NCBI GenBank assembly: GCA_024364735.1
Contig: JAGFNQ010001635.1
Coordinates: 266,419 to 330,418, forward strand
From: Boesenbergia rotunda
Taxonomy: Eukaryota; Streptophyta; Magnoliopsida; Zingiberales; Zingiberaceae
Direction: 5' to 3'
Length of the DNA: 64,000 nt
Shown here in pieces: positions 48,001 to 57,629 of the stretch. A program made the translations under genes and the position numbers. A model generated the notes under the pieces. That model worked only from the letters and a program-made list of their open reading frames with translations, had not been told where the DNA came from and searched no databases. Positions within the stretch are counted from its first letter, which is position 1; each line of letters starts with the position of its first letter.

Positions 48001-49711
48001 AAATTTTGTTAGGCATGATGTCATTGCTCAAGTAGACCATGCAAGGAACCTTGCAGAGAAGCTCCGACCTGTTGCCAGAATGGTCGAACTTCATGGCGCC
48101 CATCTAGTGAGCCATGAAAGGCCAGATGAGGTACACTTAGGGCTTGGTTATTTCTTTGCCGAATGCTCATTTTTGTCATAAAGTCCATATGCTATAAGAC
48201 ATAAATGAAAAAAAAAAGCTTGTCAAAATAACAATATAATACAAGTTTCCCATGCATAGACATTGTTCAGACTCAAGTTTCTTCTGATGTTTAATTAAAA
48301 GGCAAACTAAATAAGAAAAAAAAAGAACATTTATGAATTGCATGAACTGACAACAAAATAACAGTAGTGAATAATGTATTTCCTTAAAAAGTGAATTTTG
48401 TGCAGTTAGAAGTCAATAGTCAGTAAATAAAAGCTTGTCAATCTGTAATACCAATAAAAGTATCCTATATACAGACATTGTTCAGGGCTCAAGTTTCTGC
48501 TCACCCAATGAAATATCAACTGCTTGTAGAATTAATTCTATTTTCAGCCAAACACTATGCAAAAAAATGTTCTGTTACTTGGACTTAATTATATGTATCG
48601 GACCACACAGGTGCGTATCTAAATGTCTAATATAATTAATTGTACAATTTTTTACTCTATCAATAGAAATATGGAATATCCACTTGGAATGTCGTTAATT
48701 GACATTGTACGAAGTGGACAAAGAGTCTTGTGCCCAGTTAACTTTGGAGGATGGATAAATAGAAGGATGGATCATCCTTATAACTGTGTGGAAAGAATGG
48801 AAAGACTATGACTCACGACACTCGTGGTGGCTGGCAAAGTCGTAGTTAGCAGCCAGCTCGTGATCAGGCGGCTGCTGCGAGCTTCCAACTACAGTCAAAA
48901 TGAGTTTGCTACCCAGGTGACCGTTGCAAGCTCACAACTAAGCGGTCATCACAAACTCGTGAGGAGGCTTCAAGCTTGTGACCAGGCAGCCGTCATGAGC
49001 TCAGTGTTAGGTTCCAACGACAACAGAGGATCAGGAGACAATGGCTCAGGAGATGGGAGTAAGGAAATGTTCATTTCACCGATTTGTGAATCCATCCTTC
49101 CGCTAATTTTACATGTAGTAAATGAAAAAAAGAGCATCTCAATTCCTGTTCGAAATTCGCCCTTTTAGTGATTCGTCTCCAGAGCAAACAGAGCCTAAGT
49201 ATCAAAGACTTTATCTAAGGATAAACATCTTGTTGATTTGACTTTGGTTAATGAAAATATGTTTCTATTTTTGAAATTTGAAAAGTTAAGAAATAATTTA
49301 GAGTCAATGTCATTCTGTGCACAGGTTAATCAAGCTCTGCGGGAACTAATAACTGCATCGATATTCAAGCTAAAGCCTGAAGAGTGGTCCTGCGGGCCCA
49401 AGGGACAGACTGGTGATGGTAAGCACAAAGCTCCACATATTGTATTCATAAACATGATCAATCCTCATTACAGGATAGGTCGATTATTTTTCTGGTGTAT
49501 GTTCTTAACAGGATCATCTCCAACTGAAGCACAATCATCGACGAGCAATAATAACCGGGCGACTAGTAACGTGTTAACAGCGTACAACTTCCTAGGAAAG
49601 ATACAACTAAGTATTCTTTATTTCCTCGGTGTCTTCGTGATGGCCTACGAGCACATGAGGAGCATTCTCAAAATCAGAAAACCAACTAGGGTTGCAACCT
49701 CCGATTCATAA
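45090..49711 (+). CDS. Alpha/beta hydrolase with C-terminal membrane segment (10 exons, 399 aa)
   Basis: Exons are 45090-45174, 45269-45488, 45925-46007, 46162-46262, 47233-47328, 47436-47489, 47771-47919, 48013-48130, 49325-49418 and 49512-49711; all are GT-AG and the lengths sum to 1200 nt in frame. It begins MPYCDCEKSVRIFYRRYG. The oxyanion region is GLAGTHESWGPQ, followed by an Asp/Ala/Gly-rich insertion (about 48-78). The nucleophile elbow is GHSMG with S128, the acid is D265 in HGRHDVIAQ, and the likely His is H293 in ELHGAHLVSH. A hydrophobic helix at about 357-379 precedes a basic tail, suggesting a tail anchor. It belongs to a plant alpha/beta hydrolase family often auto-annotated as RutD-like; the true substrate is unknown. 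The catalytic triad is intact. Confidence 0.88.
48131..49324 (+). other. Intron 8 of the hydrolase gene (1194 bp)
   Basis: Contains a diverged ~55-bp direct repeat (CAGACATTGTTCAG near 48260 and 48474) and a GC-richer stretch at 48820-49040 with imperfect AGCTCGTGA repeats. No separate gene recognised; open frames here lack codon bias and family signals. Confidence 0.4.
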
Positions 49712-49890
49712 GGTAAAAATCATTTACTCTAGCCTGCTTACTTGAGTAATTCAGCATCCAAGACTCATACTTTCTATATTGACCTCGAGCAATTCCAGAC
49801 CACCGAAACTGAGAAGATTCAGTCTTACGATATATCCATCAAGTGGCATTCTAAATGCTAACACCATACGGTCATTGTGCCCCCATCTGC

Positions 49891-50224
49891 GGCAGCGGCT
49901 AAACTGTATTGCAAAAAGAGAATTGTTCTTGTGCCATTCGTTCCTTATGTTTTCTCCCTTGTGGATGATGACATCGTTGAGTTGCATATTTGTGTAGATT
50001 ATGAATAAAATGAAATGTGTATTCGAACGGCCAGCTGGTTGTTGATTGGTTTCGTTCGGCAGCAGCTAAACTGTATTGCAAAAAGAGAATTGTTCTTGTG
50101 CCATTCCTTCCTTATGTTTTCTCCCTTGTGGATAATGACATCGTTGAGTTGCATATTTGTGTAGATTATGAATAAAATGAAATGTGTATTCGAACGGCCA
50201 GCTGGTTGTTGTTTGGTTTCGTTC
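49891..50224 (+). repeat. 167-bp tandem duplication spanning the 3' UTR end of the hydrolase gene
   Basis: GGCAGC...AACTGTATTGCAAAAAGAG begins at 49891 and again at 50058. Only about five bases differ. Each copy has an AATAAA-type signal in TATGAATAAAATG (about 50004 and 50171), so the gene carries two potential polyadenylation sites. Confidence 0.9.
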
Positions 50225-51382
50225 GACACTTCTTCAGGGGTTTCTCAGAACGGACGTCTCTAAGTTCCAATCGATTTGGCTCTCAATTAGTTAGCCAACC
50301 GGTGGAATTACCCGGTTGACCTGGCTGAAGTAGTTCAGTTTTGAAAAGTCACCCATCTTGCTGTACTTTATCATTCTAACAGTCAATAATCAAATAAATG
50401 CTAATAAGTAAAGTTAATATGAATTTACATATATATTTTTCTCATTCACATATCAAACATACAATTTGTTACAAGATCCTATAGAGTGAACAGCCATTAC
50501 ATATTTGCGTTTCTTACTAATTAAGATGATCTTTACGAAATCTTCACCCCCTAATTTTGTAGGGATGGAATTTCTACACGACAATTTGATTTGAAAATTA
50601 AGTTACACGACTAAAAAATGGCGACATCAGTCAGCTTTTGTAAGGGAAATTTGATGAAGATACATAAAAAATTGAAGCAAAATAAAATTTACGACAAATA
50701 TGATTTAATAAAAATTAAATCACGCGCCTGATTTCATCAAAATCAAATACAATGGCATGCTAGAATTACTCACAATACTACTCAATCGATTCAACTAAAC
50801 CACAATCTATTTGTATCCTAATTAATTCCTCGTTAAACATCTCGAGGGACTGATTCCATCAAGCGAGAGAAGTAATCAACGATTAGGAATCACATCTTAG
50901 ATGAAAAAAAAACAAAGAAACAAAACAAAACAAAAAAACAAAAGAGGATATAAAAAAATACAAAAGAAAAAAAAATAATTCTCACAAATTAAACAGGAAG
51001 CTTACTTGGATACAAAGAGAGGCAAAGGAGATTTTCGTGGACGAAACGAAGCATCAGGAGGAAAGAAATTTAAGTTAAAAAGGTGGAGAAGAAGATTCCA
51101 TCGGCGAGTTGCATGATGCCGCGCCCAGAAACGAATATTTCTCCAGTAGATTCCGTTTCCACATAACCTTCACGGTTACTTCGCCGTTAGCCTCCGACCC
51201 AATTTTCTACTCTTGGGCCCGAACGGTCCATTTATTTCTGACTCGCTGCCCAACTATAAATCGATCCGCATCCCGCCTCCGCTCGACGCTCGTCGCTCCT
51301 TCAAGTTTCCGGACGGGAAGGTTTCGCTTCCCCTTCATGACCCTCCACATCTTGTAGAACCGCTCGGTTTTTTTTCCTTGGC
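50225..51382. other. Intergenic spacer
   Basis: AT-rich to about 51000, with an A-rich run of AACAAAA repeats near 50910-50980, then mixed sequence. No gene supported. Confidence 0.4.
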
Positions 51383-51900
51383 CTTCGATTTGATGATTGG
51401 AGCTCGTGGTCCTCGATGCAGATGGTTGTGGAGAAGCGTCGGGACATGTGATCGATGCTTCGGCGTTGGCGTTGCTTCATCTTGCTGTTCCTCGTCTTCG
51501 GAACCCTAGATGATCCGCTCGGTATGTTCTCCTTATCTCCGATTTGCCGATATTCGTGATCTCGATGCAAATGGAGGCGGAGGAGCGAGGGGATATCTGA
51601 ATCTTTCGATGGTTGTGTTGCGTCATCTTTCGGTATGTCCTCCTCGCCTTCGATATATCTGCTTCCAATCTGTAATCCATGATGCAAATGGTGGGCGGTG
51701 ATTCATTTGGATATGTGAAATCTTCGATGTTTGTGTTGCGTCCTATTCCCCGTCTTTGGAAGCCTAATGATCCGTTCCGCATGTCCTTTTCGGCTTCGAT
51801 TTGGCTCGAATCTGTGATATTCGATACAAGTGGAGTCGAAGCATCGGGATCTGTGAATCCGATGATGGCGGTGCTCTGTCTTCTTCCAGGCAACCAGTGA
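51383..51900. repeat. Four degenerate tandem copies of a ~115-146-bp unit
   Basis: The motif CTTCGATTTG...(T)CGATGCAAATGG recurs at about 51383, 51529, 51643 and 51787, with intervening CGTCTTCGGAACCCTA / CGTCTTTGGAAGCCTA-like blocks. Open frames on both strands follow from the repeats; no protein family recognised. Confidence 0.6.
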
Positions 51901-52639
51901 GCACTGCAGTGGGAGGCTGCGGAGACTAACTCCAGAGAAGGTCCAGGACCTCGACTCCGCATGGACTATACGCTCTTCTAGCGAATCTTGCGGAGGACGA
52001 AACGAAATCGGGTGTCGCGCTGCTCTACTCGCTCTTCGGGTAACTTTGCTCTGTAGCTTAATACTCTTAACATCTACCTACTCATGGAAATATACAGGAC
52101 TCACATACCGTATACACATTAATATTAATATTTTCGTTCTCTCATATTTATTTGATATTTAACTAATTTATGGAGTCTACATGTTACATACTCATCCTTT
52201 TATATATATATTCTCTCACATATTTATTCTTTTATATATATATATATATATATATATTTAATTTAATTTAATTTGTCAATTTAAATGATTATTATTTAAA
52301 ATAAATAAATAATAATATTTTTAAATATGTTTATCATTATTTAAAATTTAAATTATTATTATAAATTTGAAATGAAAAAGAACCACATATAAAAAAACAC
52401 TTGTATATAATTAAAAAATAACATATACATTAAAATAAAGCGAAACAATAAAATACTAATTCAGGAGTTATTTTTTTGTATTATGACCAAATATGTTCAA
52501 CTAAGTCGGCACGAAGTTGATGATACACATAACTGTCATGTAGTTGAGAATTTATCTGAAGAGAATCATGAAATCCTCGGTTTGAGTCTTGAAAAGGCTG
52601 TGTGAGTTCGTCACCTTAATCGTTGTACCAATTTATCAC
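51901..52639. other. AT-rich spacer
   Basis: Contains a (TA)n microsatellite at about 52234-52256 and otherwise low-complexity AT sequence. No gene seen. Confidence 0.5.
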
Positions 52640-52990
52640 GTGATCCCCTCATCTTTTATAATCATGTTGTGCAAAATAATACACGCTAATATAATATATC
52701 TTAATTTTTTTTATACCAATAACGAGCTGGACTTCTGATAATTGTCTATCGAGCTTGAAGCATTCCAAATGCTCGTTCAATATCTTTCCTTGCAACCTCT
52801 TGTTTTTCCTTAAATAATCTCCTCTTGGAATTTTCCGGACAAGGAAAAGCCTTTACGAAAGTAGCTCATTCCGAATATATTTCATCTGTTAGATAATACC
52901 TCTTCTTATATTGAGTGTCGTTAACTGTGAAATTAATCTCCGAGACATTTCTTTACCAGACGTTATTGGATATAGGTGTTTGAAGATTGG
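52640..52990 (-). pseudogene. PIF/Harbinger transposase relic (C-terminal nuclease part)
   Basis: Minus-strand translation gives NFTVNDTQYKKRYYLTDEIY, then ATFVKAFPCPENSKRRLFKE and KQEVARKDIERAFGMLQAR, then IIRSPARYWYKK. This order and the catalytic-Glu motif RKDIERAFG are typical of plant Harbinger (DDE_4 type) transposases. Trp positions are stops (TGA after IYSE, TAG after LQAR) and the frame is lost beyond. Only the last third is present and no terminal repeats were identified. Confidence 0.75.
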
Positions 52991-53144
52991 AATGAGAGTG
53001 ATTAGGAGGGTGGTGTTTAAAGATTGAAATAAGAATTGTAGGATGATGAATATTTATAGATGAAAATTTATTTATTTATATTAAATAGTCGTTTGTGACC
53101 GTTTTATAACCGTTGTGAACGTTTACTAGCTGTTTAGGTGAATG

Positions 53145-53345
53145 TTGTCGATTTTTAATCGATTACGGTTGTTCCAATCGATTAAAGGCATTCTCAATCG
53201 TAGTTCAGGAGTGTCCGTAATCGATTAGGGTCTAGGGGCTCCTCTGCCTAATCGATTGGGGCACCCATAATCGATTGTGGGCTTGGGGCAGCTCAATCAA
53301 TTATGGGTGCCCTGTCCCAATCGATTGAGGATGCTATGTCACGAT
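53145..53345. repeat. Array of AATCGATT palindromes
   Basis: Six perfect AATCGATT octamers and at least two near matches occur in ~190 bp at 20-50-bp spacing. Two of them sit in a larger inverted pair (GGGGCACCCATAATCGATT against AATTATGGGTGCCC). No TE ends recognised around it. Confidence 0.8.
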
Positions 53346-54586
53346 GCGATGATCATATTCTAATATTTGAACGCGTTCATTGCATCAGCATTTTAGCGCG
53401 CTCATCATAATGAATTTAATGCTCACGGAGCGTTACAGATGCCATCATAAATCTTCTGTAAGACGACTCATTATTTGTCACGTGTGTATTACAGTTTTAT
53501 GAGACTCTTAAAATGATTTGCGTTCTTATACGTGTGTGTGTGTGATCTTTATCTTCTTTTCTTTTTTTTCATTTATCAGCACAACAAAAGAAACAGAGCC
53601 GATCGAGCTAATGGCCAGTGGCTTTTCCTCATTTTGGAAACCCTGAATATTCTTGGATCAAATTGTACCACTGCTTTGTATCCAGCAAAAGAGGAGTAAT
53701 TTCAGGTTTTCCTTTTGTTTCTCTAGAAGTTCTCTGCTTCTGCAAAAATGATGAATCAAGGGTTTCTCTTTTTCTGCTGATTTGACTGATCAATATGCCA
53801 GCAGGAATGTTTGCGATATACAGGTCTGTGTTTTTTTTAATCTTTTTTATCGTCAATATTCTTCTCAATACTTGCAGCTACTAGGCTACATTTTTTTTTT
53901 TGGCGATATACAGGTAGATTCACGAATAGCTGAATAGATTCATGTTAATACTGATGATGGCACTCATTAGCACACCATATTAATCAATAACAATGTACGG
54001 ACCGCTGCTATAATTTACTTAACAATTACCCATCAACAGTCGGCTTAGCCCATTAAATGATCGAAACACAGACCATTAACAGTCCTTGACAAGCCATACT
54101 ACTCATTAACTATCAGTCAGGATACCAAGAAATAGCAAAGCAGCAATGAGCATCCAGCCAACCATCTTTCTTTTATTCCAAGAGGGAATAATAAAACATA
54201 TGAATTTACAGAGAACATTTGTACAAAAAAAAACTAAAACTAAAACTAAAACAAAACGATATATACACAGGGGAAAACAAAACAAAACAACGTGTTCGTT
54301 TTGTGCTAACAAGTCTACGTAAGATTACAGTTTCCAGTAACAACTATGCAAGGCAACAAAAAATGATTGATTTAGTCTACAAATTTATGAGCATGTAAGC
54401 TACTAATTGTTAAAGGATCACTATCTTCAAATCTAAACAGAAATCAACTTTAACAAATGACAAAATTCTTTATTACGATGTACCAGTAAGACACGAGAAC
54501 CTTCTTTTACGTTCTATTAGCGGGAAAAAAGCTTCAACATAGACAATTAGAGAGTCCTTACAGATCATCATCTTACTTCTTCATAG
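53346..54586. other. Spacer without recognised gene
   Basis: AT-rich, with T-runs near 53825 and 53891 and an ACTAAAACTAAAAC-type run at 54232-54260. It may contain 3' sequence of a minus-strand gene whose exon-like modules lie to the right, but no coding domain was identified. Confidence 0.35.
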
Positions 54587-54587
54587 G

Positions 54588-55740
54588 TTAATCAAGCGTT
54601 GGCAACGGTCTAGCCAGGGCCTTCTCCCTCTTCCGCTTCCTCGTAATCGTGTCCCCCTTCACCCGTCCTACAGCCAAAGCAGATTCATCTTAGATAACAA
54701 CACAGATCCAGCGGACCGAAGAATGAGACACCGGGATACCACCGAGAACTAACAATGAAGATAGGAATCTGATGATTCAAGCCCGAGAGGAGACGAGGAA
54801 GCGTCTGCAATGAAATCAAAAGCGAAGGGGAAGAATTGGCAACAGATGAATCAGGGGTTCTTCTCCTCTTCCTCTTCGTATTTGCGAAACATCGTCGTCC
54901 CAGGCTTAACACGTCTTGAAGTGAAAAAAAAAACTAAGATCACAACCTAGATCCAGCTGTTCGAAGAATGAGACAGCTGTATACTGCCGAGAACTAACCA
55001 TGAATATAGGAATCTGATGATTCAAGCCCAAGAGGAGGCTATGAAGCGTTTGCAATGAAATCAAATGCGAAGGGAAATAATTCGCACCAGAAAAGGCGAA
55101 AGGAGGCTAGGAAGCGTCTGCAATGAATCGGGGGTCTTCTCCCATCCTCCCTCTTCGTATTCGAAAAGTCCCCCCTCGCAACCATTGTCGTCCCAGGCTT
55201 CGCACGCTCTGCAGCCAAAGCAGGGAAAAACAATAAAATCAGAACCCAGATCCAGCGGATCGAATGATGAGACGCCTGAATACTAGTAAGAACTCACCTC
55301 GAAGATAGGAATCTGATGATTGAAGAGCGAGAGGAGGCAAGGAAGCTGAAATGAAATCGAATCCAGATCCAGCAGATCGAGTGATGAGACGCCTGAAATA
55401 CCACTAAGAACTCACCTCGAAGATCGGAATCTGATGATTCAAATCCGAGAGGAGGCGAGGAAGCTGCAATAAAATCAAAAGCCAGGGAGATAAACGGGGG
55501 TCAAACGAATCAGGGAGTTTTCTCCTCTTCCTCTTCGTAGTCGAGAAACTCCTAACCACCGTTGTCCCGGGATTCGTCCATCCTACAGCCAAAAAACAAA
55601 AGGAAACAAAGATCAGAACCCAGATCCAGCGGATCGAATGTTCGTGACGCCTGAATACCACTAAGAACGCACCTCGAAAGATCGGAATCTAATGATCCAA
55701 GGTCGACAAGAGGAGCGGAAGCGTCTGAAAAAGAAACAAT
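54588..55740 (-). repeat. Tandem array of four or five exon-like modules
   Basis: GATCCAGCGGATCGAA-type blocks recur at about 54705, 54949, 55248, 55365 and 55622. On the minus strand four modules each begin with an acceptor-like GGCTGTAG, GGCTGCAG or TTCAAG and a short basic frame: TNPGTTVVRSFSTTKRKRR (about 55590), AKPGTTMVARGDFSNTKRE (about 55210), VKPGTTMFRKYEEEEE (about 54905) and VKGDTITRKRKREKALARP ending at a TAA (54588-54590). The last could be the terminal exon of an unidentified gene and the others duplicated copies. No protein family recognised. Confidence 0.5.
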
Positions 55741-55834
55741 TGAACGCGAGGTGAAGAATTGGATAGGAGGCGCCGGACGGTTTCAAAAAGAAAAAGGACA
55801 GAGCGGGAAGTCGTGTGGGCATACATACCGTACG

Positions 55835-56357
55835 TAAGGCTGCAAGGCTGTAATCGAACCGAGCCGAGTTGAATATTTGAGAGTCTGAGTTTGATTCGTT
55901 TATTATTTAACCGAGCTCGAGTTTAATTTATCGAATATAGTGATGACTCATGAGCATATTCAAGCTTAATCGAGCCCTAAACAAACTTACCAAATATAAA
56001 TTATTAATTAAATTATTCATGAATTTATTGAAAAAATAAATTATATATTCTAAAAAATATAAAATATTTATTAAAATCTATGATTTTATTCGTACAAATA
56101 AGTTTTATTAGATATTTTATATTTATTAAATGTAAAAATATCAAAATCATATATTTAATATTAAATATTAATTTTATATTTTACGCACTAGTTCACGAGC
56201 TTATTAACGAACCTGTTCACGAGCTAACGAGCCGAATACTGCTGAGTTTGAATTTGGTTCGTTAATATTAACGAGCTTTATTAAACGAGCTCGAACGAAC
56301 TTTTATCGAATCGAGCTCCGAATAGTTCACGAGCGACTTGATTCATTTACAATCCTA
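55835..56357. mobile_element. hAT-like non-autonomous element 3 (523 bp)
   Basis: Flanked by ACCGTACG (55827-55834) and ACCGTATG (56358-56365), 8 bp with one C/T difference. The right end is ATTTACAATCCTA, inverse of TAGGATTGTAAAT; the left end TAAGGCTGCAAGGCTGTAA is a slightly rearranged version. Subterminal regions carry many CGAGC/GAGCTCG motifs around a very AT-rich core. Same architecture as elements 1 and 2. Confidence 0.7.
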
Positions 56358-56758
56358 ACCGTATGTATATATAATAAAAATGTTCAGTTCGCCCCTTAAA
56401 CTATATCTGAGATTTTATTTGATATACATTCTAACTAGAATAATAATAAATTTTGATTTAAAATTTATGAATTTAATAATAATTTAATGGGCCAAATTAT
56501 AAAATTAAAAATATTATATTTATATTTTAATTTTGATTTTTATATATCAAACATTATAAATAAGAATAAAATAAATTTCATTTTCATTTTTCATCTTTTT
56601 AAAGCTACTTGCGTCCAGATTATTCGAGATGATTCGAGAGTTTTATATGAGAAAAAAAATATTTGGTCTGAGATTAGTAAACCATTCAAATTAAACCAAA
56701 CGGTTTCATGCAGTAATATAATTATTCAATATACCAATTATTGTCGATATAAAATTTA
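56358..56758. other. AT-rich spacer
   Basis: Low-complexity AT sequence between two transposons; no gene seen. Confidence 0.5.
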
Positions 56759-57138
56759 GAGTAATGATTGAGAGAGTGAATTTGGGAGAGTGAATGGGAG
56801 AGTGAATGACATGTAGCTAATGTATACATGTTCGATCGTCGATCAGACACCACCGATAACCTTTGATTGCCGTCCCGAATCAAATTATATCTTGGGGATG
56901 GTGAACCTGGCAGGGTCACCGGTAATTGAGATCTCGCCGGATTGACGATGAATGCGACGAGATCATAATTGCGGCGATTCCCGATGAGTTCACCGAACTT
57001 CTTAGGACATATTTTGATTCGGGACGGTGATCAGAGGCCACCGGTGGTGTCCGATCGGCGATTGGATGTGTATACAATAACTGTCACGTCATTCACTCTC
57101 TCATTCGCTCTCCCAAATTGACTCTCCCTATCATTACA
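56759..57138. mobile_element. MITE with long inverted repeats and 10-bp target duplication (380 bp)
   Basis: ATAAAATTTA flanks it exactly at 56749-56758 and 57139-57148. The arms are imperfect inverted repeats over more than 120 bp each (GAGAGTGAATTTGGGAGAG left; CTCCCAAATTGACTCTCC right; core ACACCACCGATAACC / GGCCACCGGTGGTGT). The duplication length points to Mutator-type mobilisation. Its core is related to the split MITE at 37661-42756. Confidence 0.8.
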
Positions 57139-57315
57139 ATAAAATTTATTAGTTAATTGGATCCCGTATGAAAAAAAGGATCAACGAAACTATGTCCACC
57201 ACTAACTATAATTTGTAAAAGGGAAATATTTTAAATGCATAAAGAATATTTATAGAGCATATTTTAAAATTTGTTAAATATATACACACAAAAAAAACAT
57301 TTCAATTTTATTATG

Positions 57316-57629
57316 TGATCCCGGCCCAACTTATGGGTAGCTTGGTCATCCCACCTGGCACCACGAGGGCCTAGTGGAAGGGCCAACGAAGGCCTCACTC
57401 GGAGAAGCCCCGAGCCAGGAACCCTCCCGAACCGCTAATCGACCGACCTTGGTTGAAGTTGGGCAAGCCGATCCCGAGCGCCTCTCGACTCGGCCACCCA
57501 GTTCAGTTCCCCAACCCAGGGCTAGGTCAGGTAGCGCAGCTCTCAGCACCCCATGGATCGGACAACCAGGAAATCTGAAAGATGACAAGGCAGATACAAC
57601 CTGACAAACCCCCGACTCATGGTGTACCC
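57316..57629 (+). mobile_element. LTR fragment of the TGATCCCGG family, plus strand
   Basis: Starts TGATCCCGGCCC and matches, in inverse orientation, the fragment at about 43990-44295 (shared GGTAGCT, CTGGCACCACGA, GAGCCAGGAACC and CCGATCCCGAGCG blocks). It is cut at 57629 by the start of the Ty3/gypsy LTR, so the gypsy element inserted into or next to it. Confidence 0.55.

Noticed and set aside
51213..51962. Arginine- and serine-rich protein genes on both strands
   Set aside because: Overlapping frames on opposite strands follow from degenerate tandem repeats in GC-richer DNA; no conserved domain is seen.
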